NCBI RefSeq assembly: GCF_900312815.1
Contig: NZ_OMPE01000009.1
Span: 682,001 to 746,000, forward strand
Direction: 5' to 3'
DNA: 64,000 nucleotides
DNA from: Aquimarina sp. AU474
Lineage (GTDB): Bacteria; Bacteroidota; Bacteroidia; Flavobacteriales; Flavobacteriaceae
Shown here in pieces: positions 19,226 through 25,458 of this stretch; position 1 is the stretch's first letter; every line of letters begins with the position of its first letter. The notes under the pieces were generated by a model. It was not told the DNA's origin. It made no database searches and saw nothing but the letters and a program-made list of their open reading frames with translations. Position numbers and translations under genes: made by a program.

Positions 19226-21733
19226 ATGAAACCAAATCTTAAAAGTGTATTGAATAAGCAAATCTATAGCTTATCAATAATCTTGTTTTTTTTTAGTCTT
19301 AATTCAAATTTAGTTCAAGGACAAACCATTGTAGATGTGCACACAGCAAACACTAATGTTATTGTTGTTGTATTAGAAACAGATCCACCACACAGAGATG
19401 TCATTCCAGTCAATACCGGGTGGGTAGTAAACGGTGCTGCGCCAACTGCCATAGGAAGAAGTTCTAAAGTTAATGATGAAAGAATGTACGATTGGACAGT
19501 GGGGTATTACGAAACATTTGTACATCATAGTATGTATCTGGAATTAAATGAAAATCTGATTAACAATACGGTATATAATGTAACGACCCCTTACGGAAAT
19601 ACGTCATTCACATTCAATGAAACAGATACATTTTGTGAATCTATTAAAGTAAACCAAGAAGGGTATAGTGCTAATGCTACAGGTAATTATGCAAATTTTG
19701 GTTATTATGGAGGTAATTTAGGTTCTATACAATTATCGCAACCCACTAATTACTATGTGGTCGATGAGCAAAATAGTAACACAGTTGTTACAGGAACATT
19801 GTCTTATTGGGGCAATGATACCAGTCTAACAGATGAAAGCTCAGGAGAACATGTATACAGAATAGACTTATCGACTGTTCCTGAAGGAGGCCCCTATCAT
19901 ATTGTTGTAGAGGGTGTTGGTAAATCATATTCATTCGGCATAGGGGAAAATTATGTCCGTAAAATAGCCAGAGTATATGCAAGAGGTATGTACCATCAAA
20001 GATGTGGAATCGCTTTGGAGCAACCCTATACAGCTTACGAACGTGGTATTAGCCTTGCAGACGCAGCTTTTATCATGGAACCTTGGGGGGCAAGTACATT
20101 TATAAATGTACCTTCTGGTTCTCAGATGCATCCAATTATAGGAGGATATCATGATGCCGCAGATTTTGATAGAAGACCACAGCATACTATAATTTCTATA
20201 ACTATGCTATCTACATATGAAGCATTTCCTGATCATTTTATAGATAATCAATACAATATTCCAGAATCCGGAAACGGTATACCAGATTTTCTCGATGAAG
20301 CCTTATGGAGTGTTAAACTATGGGAGAATCTACAGTTAAATAGTAGTAATTGGAATAATTCGAATGATTATGGCGGAATCATGCAAGGAACAGAAGCCCA
20401 AGCACATCCAACCTATGGTGTGCATCGAGCAGATGCCCAAGGTGATTTGGTATACGGTACATTTGAAGTAGGCATGAAAGTTACCATTGATGCAGCAGGA
20501 TTTTTTGCACAAGCTTCCAGATTGATACAGCCCTATGATACTACAAAAGCAGCAGATTTATTACAAAAAGCTAATTTGGCATGGACTTATATAAATAATA
20601 ATTATGTTGCTGATACTCACAGAGGAGCTATGCTATACGCAACATTACAAATGTATTTAGCAACCGTAACTGGCAATGTTACACAAGATGAAAATAATAC
20701 ATATCACACTCAATTTAGAGATCTTGCCACTTTTTTACTTCTTAATGGCGGTTCTTGGCCAGATCAATACTTATCAGGTAATATGACTGCAACGATCAAA
20801 TCTTCACAGTTTATAAGTTATCTTTTAACAAATCATCATACAAATACCAGTATAAGAGATGGGGTATTTAATGCACTACAATATGAAGCAAATAGAGGAG
20901 GTTACATGGAGTTCAATGAAGCCAGTTTTCCATATGCGCAAGGGGTTACTAGATTTAATGGCTGGGGAGCTTCTACAGCCCAGGGTAGATATACTGAAGA
21001 TTTAGGGTATATGATGCGATTAAGTGATGACCCAGCAGAAAAACAGCATTATTTTGACCGCATTAGTAATTTTGCTAATTATGCATTAGGTTTAAATCCA
21101 CAGGGCCAAAGTTATGTAACAGGTTTGGGAGATAAGCAACCTATTAGCCCATTACATCTTGATAGTTATTTTACTAAATATGGGCTATTGCCAGGAGGCG
21201 GAACACAAACAGCCATTGGCAATGTGCCAGGTATTGTTGTATATGGGAGTACATACGGAAGAAGTGGCTCGACTTACCAAACTGCTGTTACTGATAAGCT
21301 ATATCCTGTTTGGGATGATTTACCAGGGTTACGCAGATGGAGCGATGGATGGTCTGCCGTTAATCAAAATGAATTTACAACCTGGGAAACCATGGTATGG
21401 AACACCTGTATGTATGGTGTACTTTATAATGCTGGTGCCGATCAAACTTTACCTATAAACGAAAATCCTACTGTCTTAAGTTATGAAGGACTTGTTGTAT
21501 ATCCTAATCCAACAAGTAATCACTTAAATATTCAAGGAGCGTTTAATAACAACTCATATAATTTGGAGGTTTTTGACGTTTTAGGAAGAAAACATTTGTC
21601 ATTTAACGCATTACAGCACAATGACGTGGGTTTAATAGAAAATATCAATATTGGACGATTATCCTCAGGGAACTATTTTTTTATTTTAAAAAGTGATGAA
21701 GAGTTTTTTAATGGGAAAATAGTAGTGGATTAA
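19226..21733 (+). CDS. Glycoside hydrolase family 9 (endoglucanase-like) with T9SS sorting domain
   Basis: 835 residues. Signal peptide (about 1-33, ending VQGQ), N-terminal domains including a cellulase N-terminal Ig-like module (about 130-225), then the GH9 (alpha/alpha)6 barrel (about 235-730). The family's DAGD motif appears as DAAD (D310 and D313, in GGYHDAADFD), and a late W-E-T-M-V-W-N with Glu721 is the likely acid. The C-terminus (755-835) is a type IX sorting domain starting VYPNPTSNHLNIQG, so the enzyme is secreted or surface-attached. Cellulose or a related beta-glucan is the expected substrate. No SusC/SusD genes are nearby. Confidence 0.9.
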   Translation: MKPNLKSVLNKQIYSLSIILFFFSLNSNLVQGQTIVDVHTANTNVIVVVLETDPPHRDVIPVNTGWVVNGAAPTAIGRSSKVNDERMYDWTVGYYETFVHHSMYLELNENLINNTVYNVTTPYGNTSFTFNETDTFCESIKVNQEGYSANATGNYANFGYYGGNLGSIQLSQPTNYYVVDEQNSNTVVTGTLSYWGNDTSLTDESSGEHVYRIDLSTVPEGGPYHIVVEGVGKSYSFGIGENYVRKIARVYARGMYHQRCGIALEQPYTAYERGISLADAAFIMEPWGASTFINVPSGSQMHPIIGGYHDAADFDRRPQHTIISITMLSTYEAFPDHFIDNQYNIPESGNGIPDFLDEALWSVKLWENLQLNSSNWNNSNDYGGIMQGTEAQAHPTYGVHRADAQGDLVYGTFEVGMKVTIDAAGFFAQASRLIQPYDTTKAADLLQKANLAWTYINNNYVADTHRGAMLYATLQMYLATVTGNVTQDENNTYHTQFRDLATFLLLNGGSWPDQYLSGNMTATIKSSQFISYLLTNHHTNTSIRDGVFNALQYEANRGGYMEFNEASFPYAQGVTRFNGWGASTAQGRYTEDLGYMMRLSDDPAEKQHYFDRISNFANYALGLNPQGQSYVTGLGDKQPISPLHLDSYFTKYGLLPGGGTQTAIGNVPGIVVYGSTYGRSGSTYQTAVTDKLYPVWDDLPGLRRWSDGWSAVNQNEFTTWETMVWNTCMYGVLYNAGADQTLPINENPTVLSYEGLVVYPNPTSNHLNIQGAFNNNSYNLEVFDVLGRKHLSFNALQHNDVGLIENINIGRLSSGNYFFILKSDEEFFNGKIVVD

Positions 21734-21752
21734 TAATCAATCAAAAGAAAAG

Positions 21753-22264
21753 ATGGAAATAGAATTATCAAAAAGGAGATATTACGAAACTTTAAGTTGA
21801 GACGATAGTAAATGCAGCAAATACTTCATTAAAGGGCGGTGATGGAGTAGATGGAGCAATTCATCGAGTAGGAGGAAAAAGATATTGGAAGCATGTAAAA
21901 AAGTAAGGAATAGGCAAGGGAACTGCAAAGTGGGAGAAGCTGTCTTTATTAATGCTGGTAAACTAAAAGCAAAAATGAGATATGCACAGTCCGTACAATA
22001 TAGAATAACGGGGAATTAAATGAGGTAGAGAAGCTAAAATTTTGTTATAAAAATTGTATAGAAATAGCAGAATAGAACAAAATAAAGTCAATTTCATTTC
22101 CAAACATTAGCACAGGAATTTACCGATTTCCTAAAGAGAAAGCAGCAAAAATAGCATTGCACACAATTTCAAATTTGAAAGAGGACATAATTAAAAAAGT
22201 AATTTTTGTATGCTTTGATCACGATAATTATGAATTATATCAAATGATGATGATAAAAAAATAA
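21753..22264 (+). pseudogene. Macro-domain (ADP-ribose binding/deacetylase) pseudogene
   Basis: Read across frameshifts and stops, this stretch spells a macro domain of the YmdB/MacroD kind. It opens MEIELSK-GDIT, then gives [19 protein letters not shown] (whose G-G-G-V-D-G-A-I is the ADP-ribose-binding loop), ACKKVRN-x-x-G, VGEAVF-x-NAGKL, and the second conserved block SISFPNISTGIYRFPKEKA near the end, closing at the TAA at 22262. At least four frame changes and several stops interrupt it, so it is dead. It lies 20 bp after the cellulase gene and faces the same way. Confidence 0.85.
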
Positions 22265-22355
22265 AAAACGATAGCCAACATTATCTATGAGGTAATGCTT
22301 CACTTTCATTCGCATAGGCTCATACATTCACAATTATAGGCACAAAACTAAAAAC

Positions 22356-22596
22356 ATGAAAGAATTTGGGTTTTTAGTTTTTATGATGTTACTATTGACC
22401 TCTTGTAAAAAGGAAATCACAATAAATGGTTATAAAGTTAATGGTACTGTAAAACATATTCATGATAGCACAATAATTATACTAAAGGCTAATCACAGCC
22501 GAAAACTTTTATTCTTATCTCATAAACAAGAATAAAATAAATACTGGACAAATAGAAAAATTTATCGAGCTTAAAACAGTATCCAATAAACAATAA
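22356..22596 (+). pseudogene. Truncated lipoprotein remnant
   Basis: An ATG at 22356 opens 59 codons beginning MKEFGFLVFMMLLLTSCKKE, a clear lipoprotein signal with Cys17, and then N-G-Y-K-V-N-G-T-V, which resembles the start of DUF4369-type thioredoxin lipoproteins. The frame stops at 22535. A second frame from about 22502 gives ENFYSYLINKNK and then IEKFIELKTVSN before a stop at 22594, which looks like the original C-terminus. The gene has probably lost its middle and acquired a frameshift. The first frame could in theory still make a short lipoprotein. Confidence 0.55.
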
Positions 22597-22680
22597 CTTT
22601 TTTACTATACGTTACCTTCTCTTATAACGAACCCTTTTCTATTACCTAACTCTTTGCTATTTTTTTTTACTAAGTATCCT

Positions 22681-22729
22681 ATCAATCCATACTGTGCATT
22701 TATCAATCGAAACCGTATTCATGTCAATT
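22681..22729 (+). promoter_or_regulatory. Orphan LytTR-type direct repeat array C
   Basis: ATCAATC at 22681, ATCAATC at 22702 and GTCAATT at 22723, again exactly 21 bp apart, with TAGTTTTA beginning at 22757, 34 bp after the last repeat start. No intact gene follows within 570 bp. The stretch after the array resembles array D (both have a CAGATAAC then GAATATT), suggesting the promoter of a lost peptide gene. Confidence 0.6.
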
Positions 22730-23046
22730 GTTTCAGATAACCCAAAATGAATATTCTAGTTTTACAACAAAAATCATAATTAGATTAACCATAAAGCTAG
22801 TTCTAAAATCAGCATCACACTGAAAATTATTCAAAACCTAAAAAAAATACGAAAAGCAATTGTATACGATATTTTCTCGGCTTAAGAATTGTATAGCTTG
22901 AAAAATAACGTTGATGATTTGATGTTTTAATGATAATCCGGGAACAAAGTATAACATATAATCTTTCTTTAATTCTATATGGCTATACACTTTTTAGTTG
23001 TTTTCCAATCTCCCAACTTGTTTCCCGGTGTGTTTTTTACCCCAAC

Positions 23047-23074
23047 CCCTCTGATTCTATATAGAATCAGAGGG
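23047..23074. repeat. Perfect 28-bp palindrome
   Basis: CCCTCTGATTCTAT followed directly by its reverse complement, centred between 23060 and 23061. There is no T-tract downstream on the plus strand, so it is not a standard terminator. It sits in the gene-free stretch between arrays C and D, and may be a remnant terminator or a binding site. Positions 22730-23160 hold nothing else I can assign. Confidence 0.6.
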
Positions 23075-23161
23075 TATAATCTAAAATTTTGTTAAGTAAT
23101 CATATACTACTGTAGTTCTTCGCTTTGTTATCTAAGTACTCTATTCTCTATTAAGCCTTGT

Positions 23162-23210
23162 ATCAATCGAAACCGTACATTCATCAATTAACATGTAGCC
23201 TATATCAATT
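23162..23210 (+). promoter_or_regulatory. LytTR-type direct repeat array D upstream of the double-glycine peptide
   Basis: ATCAATC at 23162, ATCAATT at 23183 and ATCAATT at 23204, exactly 21 bp apart. TACATTTA, a near match to the Bacteroidetes -7 box TAnnTTTG, begins at 23238, 34 bp after the last repeat start. The peptide start codon is at 23335, leaving a leader of about 85 nt. Confidence 0.7.
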
Positions 23211-23334
23211 ACTTCTTATTGCAGATAACGAATATTATACATTTACTACCGTCTCGATAATTAGGAATAATCAATCGTGTAAATCCTTGAACAATATCGG
23301 GTGAGAAACATATATAATCACAAAATTTTAAATC

Positions 23335-23520
23335 ATGCTAAAAAACATCTTACACCTAGAAAATGTCAAGAAAATTGATAAAAAACAACAAAAAGTAATT
23401 GCAGGTGGAGCATTCTCTAACTATTGTGGTTCTTGTTGTCAGTACTGTAGAAGTGTGGGACATGATACAGGAGCTGTATATTTTAATGGAGAATGTTATT
23501 GCTCTAATTATAGAGATTAA
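23335..23520 (+). CDS. Cys-rich small peptide with double-glycine leader (bacteriocin/pheromone-like)
   Basis: 61 residues. The leader begins MLKNILHLENVKKI and ends K-V-I-A-G-G (G24-G25), the double-glycine type cleaved by C39-peptidase ABC exporters. The 36-residue core has six Cys (N-Y-C, G-S-C-C, Q-Y-C, G-E-C-Y-C) and many Gly/Tyr. The leader closely resembles that of the peptide at 28381. No exporter, modification enzyme or immunity gene is in the window. It stands under its own promoter with repeat array D and ends at a terminator. Function as bacteriocin, signal or modified natural product is open. Confidence 0.85.
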   Translation: MLKNILHLENVKKIDKKQQKVIAGGAFSNYCGSCCQYCRSVGHDTGAVYFNGECYCSNYRD

Positions 23521-23544
23521 AAATTGGTTTATGACGCCCCAACA

Positions 23545-23582
23545 ATTAACCCTTGGTCATTAATTAATGGTCAGGGGTTAAT
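23545..23582. terminator. Bidirectional terminator hairpin
   Basis: A 38-bp near-palindrome with ATTAACCC at one end and GGGTTAAT at the other lies between the convergent peptide gene (ends 23520) and the TPR gene (ends 23597). Three internal mismatches, one a G-T pair. Position and shape fit a shared terminator. Confidence 0.6.
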
Positions 23583-23596
23583 TTATAATCAAAATC

Positions 23597-24394
23597 CTAC
23601 AACAATTCTAAAAGCTCTTTGGCTTGGTCATGTTTATAATTGTTCTTTGAAGCCATAATTTCGCGCAATATCTCCTTAGCTTTTGCAGTGTTGTTTTGTT
23701 TTAAAAACAGCAAAGCCATATACCATTTTCCTTTAGGAGCATCTATTAAATTGCTTTTGGTTAATCTGGTAAATGTTTTTTCGGCTTCATTAAATTTACC
23801 CAATTCCATTTGTGAAATACCGATATATAAATATATCGTTGCCTTATTGTTTTGAATAGTATCTAGATCGTTGGCTAAAATCCCAAGTACCTTATCATAC
23901 TGTTTGGTTTCAAATGCTTTTTGAGCTTTTATAAATATTTTATGATCCGTTTTTCCTCTTTCTACTAATGAAGGAAGTTCGGATAGATTTATATAATTAG
24001 CATACAATTCTTGAGAAGAAGTATTTGATGATAAAAACACGGTAACTCCAATGATTAAAGCAACTGCAGCAATGCCTGCATAAGACCACCAAGATCTATT
24101 ATTTTTCTTTTGTTTTGCTTGATAATCCGCATTTACTTCTTGTAATGTTTCCTTTAATTCTTGGCTAGATTTGTCCCGTAATAATTGTTCATATACCTCA
24201 ACTTCATCATGACCAGTATTTTTACTTACGCTCCATTCTTTTTCATTTAGGTTAAGGAAAAGTTGTTGTTCAAAATTTACTTTATCACGAAAAATTTCAT
24301 CATTTTCTATTCTAAACAAAACTTCATTCCTCTCCTTTTCGGAAAGTTTGTCCTTCAGAAAATCCTGAATTAATATGTCTTCTTCTAAACTCAT
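23597..24394 (-). CDS. Single-pass membrane protein with periplasmic TPR domain, probable anti-sigma factor
   Basis: 265 residues. A cytoplasmic N-terminal part (1-100) with the L-I-x-D-F-L-x-x-K-L-S-x-x-E start common to Bacteroidetes anti-sigma proteins, one TM helix (about 103-121) and a periplasmic region of three or four TPR repeats (about 150-265). Its start overlaps the sigma gene stop by ATGA (24391-24394), so the two are translationally coupled. I infer that it holds the ECF sigma factor and senses something outside through the TPR part. No zinc-binding HxxxCxxC motif is present. Confidence 0.75.
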   Translation of the reverse strand: MSLEEDILIQDFLKDKLSEKERNEVLFRIENDEIFRDKVNFEQQLFLNLNEKEWSVSKNTGHDEVEVYEQLLRDKSSQELKETLQEVNADYQAKQKKNNRSWWSYAGIAAVALIIGVTVFLSSNTSSQELYANYINLSELPSLVERGKTDHKIFIKAQKAFETKQYDKVLGILANDLDTIQNNKATIYLYIGISQMELGKFNEAEKTFTRLTKSNLIDAPKGKWYMALLFLKQNNTAKAKEILREIMASKNNYKHDQAKELLELL

Positions 24395-24957
24395 AGCTTT
24401 TTGAGTGAATTATAACGATGATCCTCTTTTATAGCTTCTGATAATTTCCCTTTACATTTAAAAATTCGCTGCCTAGCCACCGTCTCAGAATTATACCCCA
24501 TTATTTTTACAATATCCTTATACGAAGTATTATTAAAAAATAAAGTAAGTACCTTTTTGCAGTTTTCTGAAACGAGATTTAATTTTTCGGTAAATAACTC
24601 CCACCTCTCTTGCTCCAAAATGGTTAGCGCTGTATCGCGCTCTGCAGAAACTAGTTCTACAATATCTGTATTTGTTACCCTGTTTTTCGAAATTTTTAAT
24701 TCTTTACGCCATAAATTTTTACAGGTAGTAAATAAATAAGCTTCAAAACTACTATGGATTTCGAACTTTTCTTTTCTGTATCGAACCGTAATTTGGAGTA
24801 ATGCTTTCTGAAAAATATCTTCGGCGTCTTGTTGTTTACCTCTATTTTGAAGTACGAATTTTCTAACTCTAGGAAAAACTATTTCATAAATAGCCATGAT
24901 TCCTTTAGAATCATTATTTAATAAACTGTCAAAGTGTTGTGCTTTTTCCGCCATCAA
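24391..24957 (-). CDS. ECF-type RNA polymerase sigma factor (sigma-70 family)
   Basis: 188 residues. Region 2 (about 25-90) contains the R-x-x-x-x-D-A-E-D-I-F-Q core, and region 4 (about 130-180) has an HTH with the SYKDIVKIMGYNSETVARQR pattern. No other domain. Its gene is divergent from the lipoprotein/CHAT operon and coupled to the membrane TPR gene. A GGGTAAC box at 25003 lies in the 109-bp space between the divergent starts, so it could serve autoregulation and control of the CHAT side. Confidence 0.9.
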   Translation of the reverse strand: MMAEKAQHFDSLLNNDSKGIMAIYEIVFPRVRKFVLQNRGKQQDAEDIFQKALLQITVRYRKEKFEIHSSFEAYLFTTCKNLWRKELKISKNRVTNTDIVELVSAERDTALTILEQERWELFTEKLNLVSENCKKVLTLFFNNTSYKDIVKIMGYNSETVARQRIFKCKGKLSEAIKEDHRYNSLKKL

Positions 24958-25002
24958 AAGGGTGTAATTCCGTACATGGAAATAATTTTTCTATCTTCGT
25001 CG

Positions 25003-25009
25003 GGGTAAC
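25003..25009 (+). promoter_or_regulatory. GGGTAAC box, putative ECF-dependent promoter element
   Basis: GGGTAAC with a T-rich stretch before it and A-rich DNA after it, 58 bp before the lipoprotein start at 25067. The same heptamer in the same context occurs at 28223 (before the peptide gene at 28381) and 28761 (before the RHS gene at 28816). I infer recognition by the adjacent ECF sigma factor. Confidence 0.45.
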
Positions 25010-25066
25010 AAAACTAGTATTTTGATAACCAATAATGTGAATTTAATTTAAATTATAAAAACTAGA

Positions 25067-25456
25067 GTGATGAAAAGACGTTTTTTTTTAAATAAAGTGT
25101 TAATGGTGTGTACTTTCTTTTGCTTAGTTGGTTGTACTCAAGATACAGATATACCAGACAGTACCACTAATGAAACAAAGGTTAAAAAAAGGTTGATGGT
25201 AGACAAAACCATGGATATTTTGGTTGTGTATGTTAAAGGAACTCCCGAACGTACCAAAGCCCAAATTAGAGAACAATATATAAGAAAAGGGTTATTATTG
25301 AGTTGGGAAATATGTGATGATCGTAATGTTGAAACTTGGGAAGCAGATCCTGTAGTTTATTACGCCAAAGATCCTGTAGAAGACATGGAGGAACACAATG
25401 AACCTATGGAAAAAGTACTTCTCGAACAAAATTGCGAGGATTATAAAGGAGACTAA
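25067..25456 (+). CDS. Small lipoprotein upstream of the CHAT protease
   Basis: 129 residues. Signal peptide ending CLVGC (Cys23 as lipidation site), then a short linker and a domain of about 85 residues rich in charged residues (V-Y-V-K-G-T-P-E-R-T-K-A-Q-I-R-E). No family recognised. The phrase 'V-Y-V-K-G-T' followed by 'R-x-x-Y' hints at a small alpha/beta domain. It is directly upstream of the CHAT gene (2-bp gap) and shares its promoter, so it may be the substrate, activator or anchor of that protease. Confidence 0.75.
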   Translation: MMKRRFFLNKVLMVCTFFCLVGCTQDTDIPDSTTNETKVKKRLMVDKTMDILVVYVKGTPERTKAQIREQYIRKGLLLSWEICDDRNVETWEADPVVYYAKDPVEDMEEHNEPMEKVLLEQNCEDYKGD

Positions 25457-25458
25457 TT

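Noticed and set aside
22681..23210. CRISPR array suggested by regular 21-bp repeats
   Set aside because: The repeated unit is only 7 bp with three copies per site and the spacers are promoter DNA; no cas genes are present.
21734..23334. Mobile element or insertion sequence causing the gene wreckage
   Set aside because: No transposase remnant, terminal inverted repeats or target-site duplications are visible.
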